Assembly (NCBI GenBank): GCA_009778015.1
Contig: WRKS01000021.1
Location: 1 to 7,242 of the forward strand
Length of the DNA: 7,242 nucleotides
Source: Candidatus Saccharimonadota bacterium
GTDB taxonomy: Bacteria; Patescibacteriota; Saccharimonadia; Saccharimonadales; Saccharimonadaceae
Reading direction: 5' to 3'
In this document: positions 1 through 5,454 of the stretch, piece after piece
Position numbering within the stretch: the stretch's first letter is position 1
Layout: each line of letters begins with the position of its first letter
Made by a program: the position numbers and the translations under genes
The notes under the pieces: model-generated
The model's database searches: none
What the model was told of the DNA's origin: nothing
The model's input: only the letters and a program-made list of their open reading frames with translations

Positions 1-504
1 GCCAGCATGATCTTGGTGCCAGTTGCGAGCGGCGGCAGCAACACCATCGCCGCGGCCAGTGTCGCCCAGACCAACGACCAGTTACAAAATAATCCTTTCC
101 CAATCAATTGCATCACGCCCGTCGGCGGCGCTTATGCCTGCTCGGTCACCATTACTCTGCCCGACCCAATCAACAACACCACCCGCCACGACGGCACCGC
201 ATTCTTAATCTTAGAAAGTATCTACCTGGTTGGCACGCACGACTTCCAGGTCCGCGTCCAGCGCGACGGCGCCGCCGTGCCGTTAGTCGGCGTCCAAGTC
301 GCGGTTGACAGCACCGGCCGCAACGCCGACAGCCTCCGCCGCATTGAAGGCCGCATTGAGGTCGTTGACACCGCCTACCCTTACCCCGAGTGGACCGTCC
401 AACTTAACGGCGCCTCCGGCGCCTCATTCTGCAAAAACTTCATCGTCACCATCAACAACTGGGTAGTCCCCGGCCAAGACCTCTACGACCGCAGCTCTTG
501 CTAA
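1..504 (+). CDS. Pilin-like secreted surface protein, C-terminal part
   Basis: The reading frame is open from the first base, so the true start and any signal or prepilin peptide lie upstream; the ATG at 7 is probably internal. Counted from that ATG, 165 residues are visible. They are rich in Asn, Thr, Val and Pro, without membrane segments, and contain four Cys (35, 45, 142 and the last residue 165), which fits an exported beta-rich domain. The stretch at about 99-121 (VDSTGRNADSLRRIEGRIEV) followed by a YPYPEW segment and a CKNF segment resembles, from memory, the C-terminal region of PilX-type minor pilins in Saccharibacteria and relatives. The pilin role is therefore inference; the coding call is firmer. 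Its TAA stop at 502-504 lies inside the conserved left end of cassette A. An adhesin or other surface protein is an alternative. Confidence 0.6.
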   Translation, partial: ASMILVPVASGGSNTIAAASVAQTNDQLQNNPFPINCITPVGGAYACSVTITLPDPINNTTRHDGTAFLILESIYLVGTHDFQVRVQRDGAAVPLVGVQVAVDSTGRNADSLRRIEGRIEVVDTAYPYPEWTVQLNGASGASFCKNFIVTINNWVVPGQDLYDRSSC

Positions 505-788
505 CTCGCCAACTCGGCGTGAGCAATAGTTTGGCTATAGCTTGGGGCGGTCTAGCTAACAAGCCTAAGTTTTTCGGAGATGCGCAATCAGAAACCATGA
601 GCACTGGGACTTCTACCACCAGCAACTGGAATGATGACTCAATGTATTCCGTACAATCAACTGCCCAGTGGCAAGAGCGCGGTGGCAGATCAAATAACGC
701 AAGTCTTAACGGCGTCTTTGCGTCTCAGCGTTTTGCCGGAGATACCGACTCCACCACCTCCCACCGCACCATACTATTAGGCTACTAA
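498..788 (+). CDS. Cassette A: start-less variable-domain ORF
   Basis: This open frame of about 95 residues overlaps the stop of the pilin-like gene and has no credible start: only TTG at 498 or GTG at 519, neither with a Shine-Dalgarno sequence. The product is polar and rich in Ser, Thr, Asn and Gly, with no signal peptide, so it looks like a domain of a larger protein rather than a stand-alone gene. Visible landmarks shared with cassette B are QLGVS at the start, FFG then ET, a WN pair, RGGR, G-[VI]-FA, and the terminal SHRTILLGY before TAA. The spacing RGG, then G-x-F, then an R-x-x-L end is reminiscent of the C-terminal core of C-type-lectin-like domains, including those varied by diversity-generating retroelements. 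It may be a silent cassette, a product made by reinitiation or frameshift from the upstream gene, or a decaying domain. Confidence 0.5.
   Translation: MLTRQLGVSNSLAIAWGGLANKPKFFGDAQSETMSTGTSTTSNWNDDSMYSVQSTAQWQERGGRSNNASLNGVFASQRFAGDTDSTTSHRTILLGY
501..523 (+). repeat. Cassette A left-end repeat
   Basis: This 23-bp segment matches 1237-1259 on the minus strand at 20 of 23 positions, with a perfect 14-bp core CAACTCGGCGTGAG (510-523). It starts with CTAACTC, whose TAA is the stop codon of the upstream pilin-like gene. In the cassette reading frame the same bases read CTA ACT, one base back from the upstream frame. Confidence 0.7.
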
Positions 789-801
789 ATGTATGTGGGG
801 G
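759..801 (+). repeat. 43-bp inverted repeat, arm 1 (cassette A right end)
   Basis: All 43 bases equal the reverse complement of 956-998. The arm covers the last codons of cassette A, its stop codon and 13 bases beyond it, so conservation is not explained by protein coding alone. The arm is itself an imperfect hairpin: 770-774 pairs with 791-795, 777-780 pairs with 785-788 around a GCTA loop, and 760-763 can pair with 796-799, leaving 764-769 bulged. No T-run follows, so it is not a typical intrinsic terminator. Confidence 0.9.
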
Positions 802-954
802 TTACAAGTCGGCTTCCGAAATGACTTCAATGCCATTTTCTTGCAGTAGTTTAGCGGTCACACCATAACCATCAATCATATGCCCGGCAAAATGACCGTC
901 GTAAATCTTACCAGAACCGCAAGAAGGACTCTTCAATTCCTCGGTAAAATAACA
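802..954 (-). pseudogene. DUF523 (TudS-like) C-terminal remnant
   Basis: The minus strand encodes 50 residues ending in TAA at 804-802. They contain KSPSCGSG, IYDG, GYGVTAKLL and NGIEVISEADL, the usual C-terminal signature of the DUF523 family. Family members are about 150 residues long, so roughly the first two thirds are missing, including the N-terminal Cys residues. In this family, which includes the thiouracil desulfidase TudS, three Cys hold an iron-sulfur cluster; only the one in SPSCG is left here. Homology stops where the 43-bp repeat of cassette B begins, and the stop codon abuts the other repeat arm. The frame runs on open into the repeat but that part does not look like DUF523. 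I infer that the arrival or copying of cassette B removed the 5' part; a full gene could exist elsewhere. Confidence 0.8.
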
Positions 955-955
955 C

Positions 956-998
956 CCCCCACATACATTTAGTAGCCTAATAGTATGGTGCGGTGGGA
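956..998 (-). repeat. 43-bp inverted repeat, arm 2 (cassette B right end)
   Basis: This is the perfect reverse complement of 759-801. It encodes the end of cassette B, the stop codon at 971-969 and 13 bases downstream. Outside the arms similarity ends at once: one base further the two copies differ on both sides (the G-run is five bases in copy A and six in copy B). Confidence 0.9.
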
Positions 999-1241
999 AG
1001 AAAAGTTTTGAGAGCCGCCAGCAGAAGTGCCAAAAGCAAAAATACCAGAATCAATTAGTCCAAGATCTATTCTACCCCCCCGAAGAGAATAGGCGGCAGC
1101 TGAATAAACGTTGTTCGCGCGGTCTCCATTCCAGCCGCCGACGTTTGCCAGATTATTTGAGATAGTCTCTGCAAGTGCCGTTCCGAAGAATAAAGGATTA
1201 TTAGACAGCCTGCCATTTCCTATTGCGCTATTCGCACTCAC
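969..1241 (-). CDS. Cassette B: start-less variable-domain ORF
   Basis: This is the homologue of cassette A on the opposite strand. The only nearby start candidate is GTG at 1241-1239, without a Shine-Dalgarno sequence; homology with cassette A begins earlier, at CTA 1259-1257, giving about 96 residues. Landmarks are QLGVS, NNPLFFG, AET, GGWNGD, a SLRGGR stretch, SGIFAF, GGS and the terminal SHRTILLGY. About 40% of residues match cassette A by eye, concentrated at the two ends and in the WN, RGGR and FA positions. Substitutions in the middle involve all bases, not only adenine. It sits directly behind tsaE on the same strand, so it could be transcribed by readthrough, but translation is doubtful. 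The likely role is a sequence reservoir or stranded domain; a short real gene starting at GTG is possible. Confidence 0.5.
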   Translation of the reverse strand: MSANSAIGNGRLSNNPLFFGTALAETISNNLANVGGWNGDRANNVYSAAAYSLRGGRIDLGLIDSGIFAFGTSAGGSQNFSSHRTILLGY

Positions 1242-1259
1242 GCCGAGTTGAGGAGCTAG
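1237..1259 (-). repeat. Cassette B left-end repeat
   Basis: Reads CTAGCTC at its outer end and contains the 14-bp core CAACTCGGCGTGAG at 1250-1237. The TAG is the stop codon of tsaE, just as the TAA in copy A is the stop of the pilin-like gene. Three mismatches separate the two 23-bp copies. Confidence 0.7.
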
Positions 1260-1678
1260 TCCATAATCAAAGCGCGTTTTTCTCCGTCCAGCTTTTCAAT
1301 CTTTATCGTTTTAGTTGTCTTGATTAGGCCGCCCAAAATCCCGCCCCACTCAATTACTATAATGTTATTCGGATCTTCGGCCAGTTCTTGCATCTCGTGC
1401 TTCATAATGCCCAAGTCTGGTAACCGGTAAAAATCAAAATGGTGCAACTCTGTCTTTTTGTCTTTACTGACGTATTCTTTATGCACAGTAAAGGTCGGGC
1501 TAGTAATCTGCGCGCTAACTCCCAGCCCTCGCGCGATGCCTTGAGTAAGCGTCGTCTTGCCGGCGCCCAAATCCCCCACCAGCTGTATTACTAGCGCCCC
1601 CTCTCGCTTTTCGGCGAGTAGCTTATGGGCGAACGACTCACCCCAGTCTTGTAATTCTTTTGCGTTAGCAATCAACAT
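1256..1678 (-). CDS. tsaE: tRNA t6A biosynthesis ATPase TsaE
   Basis: TsaE is the P-loop ATPase that works with TsaB and TsaD in making N6-threonylcarbamoyladenosine at position 37 of ANN-decoding tRNAs in the cytoplasm. The 140-residue protein has the Walker A motif GDLGAGKT at 35-42, the ITSPTF switch-like motif at 58-63, HFDFYRL at 80-86 and the IEWGG motif at 109-113, all in the usual order, and the length is close to the family norm. The ATG at 1678-1676 lies 4 nt after the comEC stop, so translation is probably coupled. No tsaB or tsaD is in the window. Its TAG stop falls within the conserved left end of cassette B, but the protein ends where the family normally does, so the gene appears intact. 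Confidence 0.95.
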   Translation of the reverse strand: MLIANAKELQDWGESFAHKLLAEKREGALVIQLVGDLGAGKTTLTQGIARGLGVSAQITSPTFTVHKEYVSKDKKTELHHFDFYRLPDLGIMKHEMQELAEDPNNIIVIEWGGILGGLIKTTKTIKIEKLDGEKRALIMD

Positions 1679-1682
1679 ACTG

Positions 1683-3050
1683 TTATTCTACAACATTTGT
1701 TTCAATTAGGCGAGTCTTTGTGCCAAACTTCAGCGCCAGCCATAAAGCCAGAATCACCGCGTAAGCAACCGCGGTTTGGGCCAACGAAAACTCCATTTTC
1801 AGAATCGCAAAATCCAGCTCGCCAAAAAAGTTAATTACCGCGATGTGATAACGCAGGATTATTGTAGCCAGTCCGCCAAAGCCTGCGGCTAACCCCCCGC
1901 CAACCGCCACAAGCCCAAGCTGTGCAAAGACACCGGTCAAAAACGCCAGCAGCATAGCCAGCGGAATCGTTGGTAAAATCAGCAAGTTTGGTATCAGCGA
2001 CAGTAGCGATACGTAGCCAAAGTTATATAGCAAAATCGGCAGCGTGGCAATTGTCGCGCTGATTGTTTCAATCGCGATTTGTGGCAAGGCTCGCGGTCTT
2101 GCCTCGCCGTAAAAAAAGCGCGTTAAGACCGGCGCCAATAACAGCACGCCACCAAATGCCGCAAACGATAGTTGCCAGCCAAGATCCAAAATAAAAGTCG
2201 GGTTTATAATTAAGGTTGTCGTCGCGGCCAATAATATCAAACGCACCGGGTGCACCGGCCGCCCCACATACCAGGCCGTCAGTGCCAAAATACTAACTAG
2301 GCTTGCTCGGACCAGACTCGGCGCCAAGCCAATAATCCCCACCATAAAACCAATCGCCAGAACTCCCATCACAAACGCTCTTAATCGCGACTTACCGAAT
2401 AAGCGGCGCAGCATCCGCGTGATAATTGTTAAGTTCGCGCCGCTCGCCACCACGATATGCGTCAGTCCGGTAATCGCCAGCACGTTTAATAACGCCATCG
2501 GTAGTGCGCGCTTTTGCCCTAACAAATAGCCTAGCGCGAGTGAGGATCCCGGCGCCGGGATATGTTCCTCTACCCCCGCGCTAAACCAATTGCGGATTAT
2601 CAAGAACCTGTCCGGCGGGTCGCTCTTGCTATGTGCCAATACCTCGGCCCGATATATCGTGCCGCTAAACGCGCCAAAGCCGCTTTTCAGTTTGCCGCGT
2701 ATCACAATCGTGTCGCCGCGTTCCAGACCTTCGGAGCCTACGGCCGAGACTCTAAGCGTCGCAAAAATATTCGCTTTCGCACCGACGCAATTCTCCTCGT
2801 CTAGACAAAGCATCAGGTTATTAATCCGCACTCGGTAGGTCTTGTCTTCGCCCTGATCGGGGTCCTCATAAAGACGGCCCCGCACCACCACCTCTTGCTC
2901 GGCCACACTTTTAACCAGTTCCGCGTCGCGGTCTGGCAATACGACTCTTAAAGTTGCGACAACCAAAAGTGCCAGCAAAAACAAATTTGCCGGCACTAAA
3001 ATCCATCGCCAAAATCTCCCCCACCCCGACTTGGTCGGACTATCTGACAT
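1683..3050 (-). CDS. comEC: ComEC/Rec2-type DNA uptake channel, short form
   Basis: ComEC forms the inner-membrane channel that brings single-stranded DNA into the cell during transformation. This 455-residue version has an N-terminal membrane helix at about 16-38, a soluble OB-like (DUF4131-type) segment at about 48-140 containing VVVRGRLYED and GDTIVIRGKL, and then a polytopic Competence domain from about 165 to the end. The signature GLTHIVVASGANLTII is at 195-210. The C-terminal metallo-beta-lactamase domain of full-length ComEC (700-800 residues) is absent; the protein ends shortly after its last hydrophobic helix with no sign of a frameshift. The ATG lies 6 nt after the rny stop without a clear ribosome binding site, so coupling is likely. 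A separate nuclease-like partner may exist elsewhere. Confidence 0.9.
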   Translation of the reverse strand: MSDSPTKSGWGRFWRWILVPANLFLLALLVVATLRVVLPDRDAELVKSVAEQEVVVRGRLYEDPDQGEDKTYRVRINNLMLCLDEENCVGAKANIFATLRVSAVGSEGLERGDTIVIRGKLKSGFGAFSGTIYRAEVLAHSKSDPPDRFLIIRNWFSAGVEEHIPAPGSSLALGYLLGQKRALPMALLNVLAITGLTHIVVASGANLTIITRMLRRLFGKSRLRAFVMGVLAIGFMVGIIGLAPSLVRASLVSILALTAWYVGRPVHPVRLILLAATTTLIINPTFILDLGWQLSFAAFGGVLLLAPVLTRFFYGEARPRALPQIAIETISATIATLPILLYNFGYVSLLSLIPNLLILPTIPLAMLLAFLTGVFAQLGLVAVGGGLAAGFGGLATIILRYHIAVINFFGELDFAILKMEFSLAQTAVAYAVILALWLALKFGTKTRLIETNVVE

Positions 3051-3056
3051 TAAGGT

Positions 3057-4565
3057 CTATTTCGCGTATTCAATCGCGCGGGTTTCGCGGATCACATTAA
3101 TTTTGATTACACCCGGATAGCTCATGGTGCTTTCAATCTTGTCGGCGATGTCGCGCGCCAGTTTAAAGGCCGTCAAATCATCAATTTGTTTTGGTTCAAC
3201 AACCACGCGAATCTCGCGGCCGGCCTGCAAAGCGTAGGCCTTGTCAATACCGTCAAAGCTGAGCGCCACATTCTCCAGCTCTTTCATCCGCTCGGCAAAA
3301 TTCTCAGCACTGATATTGCGAGCGCCCGGTCGGGCGGCAGAAATCGCGTCCACAATCTTCACAATCACCGCCTCAATCGTGGTCGGCTCAATGTCCTCGT
3401 GGTGCGCTTCCATCGCATGCACAATACGCTCGTTGATGCCGTATTTGCGCGCAATCTCCGCGCCAATCTCGGTGTGCTTGCCCTCAATTTTGTGCGTTAC
3501 TGCCTTGCCGATGTCATGTAGTAGTGTCGCGGTCTTGGTAATCCGGACATCTGCGCCGACTTCTTCCGCGATCATGCCGGCGATATGCGCCATCTCAACC
3601 GAGTGGAGCAAAACGTTTTGCCCATACGATGTGCGAAACTTCAGCTCGCCCAAAATGTGTAAAATGTCATGCGGCAATCCGGTCACGCCAACCTCGCGCG
3701 CGGCATCCTCGCCGGCTCGGGTCGCCTCTTTGTCAATCAATTTGGTCGCCTTTTCTACCGCGTTCTCAATTGAGCTCGGGTTGATGCGGCCGTCTTTTAG
3801 TAATAATTCCAACGCTGCCCGCGCGACTTGGCGACGCACCGGATCAAACGAACTCAAGACTACCATGCCCGGTGTATCATCCACCAAGAAGTCTACGCCG
3901 GTCGCTGCCTGCAAGGCCTGCACGTTGCGGCCTTCTTTGCCAATAATGCGGCCCTTCATTTCGTCGTCAATTTTCACAGCCGTTACCGTGCGGTCGGCGG
4001 TTACTTCGCTGCTCATGCGCTCCATCGCCGCGACCAAAATCGCAGCCGCAGACTCTTCCGCCTCGTGGCTAATCGCCTCTTGCTCTTTTTTAATCAGGCC
4101 TATTAGGTCCTCTTTGATGTCGCGCTCGGTCATCTGAAACAGCTTTTCTTTCGCGTCGGCTTTGGATAGACCGGCGATTTTTTCCAACTTTTCTTGCTGC
4201 TTAACGCGCAGATCCTTGATTTCGCCTTTTAGTGCGTCCAATTCCTTAGTCTCTCGGTCTAGCTTGTCCGATTTCTTGTCCAGCTGCTCAAATTTTTTGT
4301 CCAAGTTTTCTTCGCGTTCGGCCAATCGCGCCTCGGTCTTTTTGATATCCCTGCGGTGTTCGTCCTCCTCTTTTTTGGCGGCGCTTTTTACCTCTAGCGC
4401 GTCCTTCTGCGCATCCAAAACTAATTTTTCGGCCTCCTTTTTCGCCTTGCCGAGTAGGGCGTCAGCCTTATCAGCCGCGTTCTTTTCTTTGCTTTTGCTG
4501 TAAATCGCAACGCCGCCTGCACCAACGGCAAGTCCGGCCACTCCAACGAGTATCGCTATAAACAT
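3057..4565 (-). CDS. rny: Ribonuclease Y
   Basis: RNase Y is a membrane-anchored endoribonuclease that starts mRNA decay in many bacteria lacking RNase E. The 502-residue product has the full family layout: an N-terminal membrane helix (about 2-22), a long charged coiled coil rich in Lys, Glu and Asp (about 25-170), a KH RNA-binding domain with GRIIGKEGRN at 205-214, and an HD domain with H321, the catalytic H350-D351 in LLHDIGK, and HHEDIEP further on. The length is close to the usual 510-520. The start is fixed by the membrane helix directly after ATG. It lies 25 nt downstream of the tRNA-Gly CCA end, in an A- and G-rich leader with only a weak ribosome binding site, so transcript release from the tRNA probably makes its mRNA 5' end. 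Confidence 0.97.
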   Translation of the reverse strand: MFIAILVGVAGLAVGAGGVAIYSKSKEKNAADKADALLGKAKKEAEKLVLDAQKDALEVKSAAKKEEDEHRRDIKKTEARLAEREENLDKKFEQLDKKSDKLDRETKELDALKGEIKDLRVKQQEKLEKIAGLSKADAKEKLFQMTERDIKEDLIGLIKKEQEAISHEAEESAAAILVAAMERMSSEVTADRTVTAVKIDDEMKGRIIGKEGRNVQALQAATGVDFLVDDTPGMVVLSSFDPVRRQVARAALELLLKDGRINPSSIENAVEKATKLIDKEATRAGEDAAREVGVTGLPHDILHILGELKFRTSYGQNVLLHSVEMAHIAGMIAEEVGADVRITKTATLLHDIGKAVTHKIEGKHTEIGAEIARKYGINERIVHAMEAHHEDIEPTTIEAVIVKIVDAISAARPGARNISAENFAERMKELENVALSFDGIDKAYALQAGREIRVVVEPKQIDDLTAFKLARDIADKIESTMSYPGVIKINVIRETRAIEYAK

Positions 4566-4590
4566 GTTTCTTCTTTCTTTAAGTTATTGA

Positions 4591-4665
4591 TGGTGCGGGC
4601 GGAGAGAATTGAACTCTCGTCTCAAGTTTGGAAAACTCATATAATAACCATTATACTACACCCGC
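4591..4665 (-). tRNA. tRNA-Gly (UCC) with encoded CCA
   Basis: The 72-nt tRNA body plus A73-type end and CCA folds as a cloverleaf. The acceptor stem GCGGGTG pairs with CGCCCGC (one G-T), the D loop contains AATGGTTA, the anticodon loop TTTCCAA gives anticodon TCC at 4632-4630, the variable loop is AGAC and the T arm is GAGAG-TTCAATT-CTCTC. The CCA is encoded at 4593-4591 and the discriminator base is A. The D arm closely matches the usual bacterial tRNA-Gly(UCC) pattern. It would decode GGA and GGG. Confidence 0.96.
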
Positions 4666-4674
4666 AACAGTTAT

Positions 4675-4703
4675 AGTATACAGTATTTCCGGGCGAAAAT
4701 CAA
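4675..4703 (-). promoter_or_regulatory. Sigma70-type promoter for tRNA-Gly and rny
   Basis: On the minus strand a -35 box TTGATT (4703-4698) and a -10 box TATACT (4680-4675) are separated by exactly 17 nt. The tRNA starts 9 nt after the -10 box, which fits a very short 5' leader. It is the best promoter in the window and could drive tRNA-Gly, rny, comEC, tsaE and possibly cassette B as one unit. Confidence 0.75.
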
Positions 4704-4723
4704 CCAATCCCACCCGCCAAAGG

Positions 4724-5224
4724 TTATCTCTGGAAGTTTTCCAGTGCTGTTTCATAGCTGACAAGCTCTTCCGGTCGGAACCAGTGCATAATTTCTTTTT
4801 TTGCGTCATCCTCGTCGCCACTGGCATGAATCAGGTTGGGGATCGCCTTGCGCTTTGAGCTGGCGTAACCAAAGCTAACGTGCGCGTAGTCGCCGCGGAT
4901 GGTACCCATGTCCGCCGCTTTCGGCTCGGTTGAGCCAACGATTTTGCGCACTGCACTAATCGCCTCTACGCCCTCTAACACAAACGCGATTACCGGGCCC
5001 GTTACCATGTATTTGAGATTATCGTCAAAAGCCTCTTGCCCACGGCGGGTAATCATTTTGCCGATAGTCTCGTAGTGGGTCATCAGATGCTCAGGGGTCG
5101 GGGTAACCATTTTACTGCCGACGATTTTTAGACCAACGCGCTCAAAACGCCCCAAAATCTCGCCCACAATCCCGCGTTGCACGGCGTCCGGCTTCATCAC
5201 GACTAATGTCCGTTCTAGTTCCAT
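4724..5224 (-). CDS. ndk: Nucleoside diphosphate kinase
   Basis: Ndk moves the terminal phosphate between nucleoside triphosphates and diphosphates through a phospho-histidine, balancing NTP and dNTP pools in the cytoplasm. Of 166 residues, the key ones are K11 in VMKPDA, R110 in GTIRGDY, N130 and the active-site H133 in NLIHASGDED. The protein is longer than the common 135-150 residues because of extra residues around 48-72, between the KMVTPT strand and YMVTGPV, and a C-terminal tail after HWFRPEEL. The ATG is set by a strong AAGGAG five nucleotides upstream. It is followed by the separately promoted tRNA-Gly gene, and it appears to form its own transcription unit. Confidence 0.97.
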   Translation of the reverse strand: MELERTLVVMKPDAVQRGIVGEILGRFERVGLKIVGSKMVTPTPEHLMTHYETIGKMITRRGQEAFDDNLKYMVTGPVIAFVLEGVEAISAVRKIVGSTEPKAADMGTIRGDYAHVSFGYASSKRKAIPNLIHASGDEDDAKKEIMHWFRPEELVSYETALENFQR

Positions 5225-5228
5225 AAAA

Positions 5229-5249
5229 CTCCTTTTCTTTATTATACCA
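5229..5249 (-). promoter_or_regulatory. Extended -10 promoter and ribosome binding site of ndk
   Basis: On the minus strand TGGTATAAT (5249-5241) is a consensus extended -10 element, and AAGGAG (5234-5229) is the ndk ribosome binding site. I see no good -35 box 16-18 nt upstream, which extended -10 promoters can do without. The element starts just after the stop codon of the 64-aa gene, and it is the only strong Shine-Dalgarno sequence in the window. Confidence 0.65.
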
Positions 5250-5253
5250 TGAC

Positions 5254-5448
5254 TTATAGCTCTGGCTCTGCGATATCCACCGGCGGTTCCACCATATCCA
5301 CCTGCGGTTCCTCTACAATCACCGGCGGCGTGTTGTTGCGCTCAATCTCGCGCGTTTTTAGCATGCTGTCTAGCACCGCGCAGGCCATACCCAACCCCAA
5401 CGCTGCGGTTACCAAAAAACTTAAATGCCTCCGGTTCTCATCTTCCAT
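5254..5448 (-). CDS. Small single-pass membrane protein, 64 aa, unknown function
   Basis: I do not recognise the family. The protein has a short charged start (MEDENRRH), one hydrophobic helix at about 9-29 (FLVTAALGLGMACAVL), a charged turn (KTREIERNN) and an acidic tail rich in Pro, Glu and Val with three related PxV-type units (PPVIVEEP, VDMVEPPVDIAEPEL). This suggests a membrane anchor with an extended tail. The gene lies between rmuC and ndk on the same strand, 44 nt after the rmuC stop. No ribosome binding site precedes the ATG, but a -10-like element does, so it may be leaderless. The neighbouring genes give no clear hint to function. Coding is supported by the helix-tail layout and by its neat fit between neighbours. 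Confidence 0.7.
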   Translation of the reverse strand: MEDENRRHLSFLVTAALGLGMACAVLDSMLKTREIERNNTPPVIVEEPQVDMVEPPVDIAEPEL

Positions 5449-5454
5449 AACTTG

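Larger units (their letters stand above)
501..1259. other. Paired inverted variable-domain cassettes flanking a gene remnant
   Basis: This composite region holds cassette A on the plus strand and cassette B on the minus strand, pointing at each other. Both begin with a 23-bp left end (20 of 23 identical) and finish with a 43-bp right end that is identical. The interiors are homologous at protein level only and differ by a net one codon. Between the two right ends lie 154 bp (802-955) carrying a DUF523 C-terminal remnant. No transposase, integrase or reverse transcriptase gene is present. The layout suggests silent cassettes or small passively mobilised elements; a purely ancient duplication with inversion is the simplest alternative, and a metagenome assembly error cannot be excluded from sequence alone. 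Confidence 0.6.

Noticed and set aside
501..523. Hairpin at the cassette left end acting as an integron attC-like site
   Set aside because: Copy A can pair CTCGCC with the GGCG..AG part, but the bases needed are changed in copy B, so the structure is not conserved. No integrase gene is visible.
759..998. Terminal inverted repeats of an insertion sequence
   Set aside because: The 154 bp between the arms hold only a DUF523 fragment and no transposase, and the arms are the coding 3' ends of two homologous cassettes.
501..1259. Cassettes A and B as a template/variable repeat pair of one diversity-generating retroelement
   Set aside because: The interiors differ at all four bases, include silent changes and a net one-codon length change; a template pair should be near identical except at adenines. 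No reverse transcriptase is in the window.
3241..4137. Plus-strand 298-codon open frame opposite rny
   Set aside because: It is rich in Ser and Ala, has no family resemblance, and lies fully antisense to a clear RNase Y; it is a shadow of the real gene.
4691..4717. Intrinsic terminator after ndk (GGCGGG with CGCCC)
   Set aside because: The stem is short, the loop is long and there is no T-run; the segment overlaps the -35 region of the tRNA promoter.
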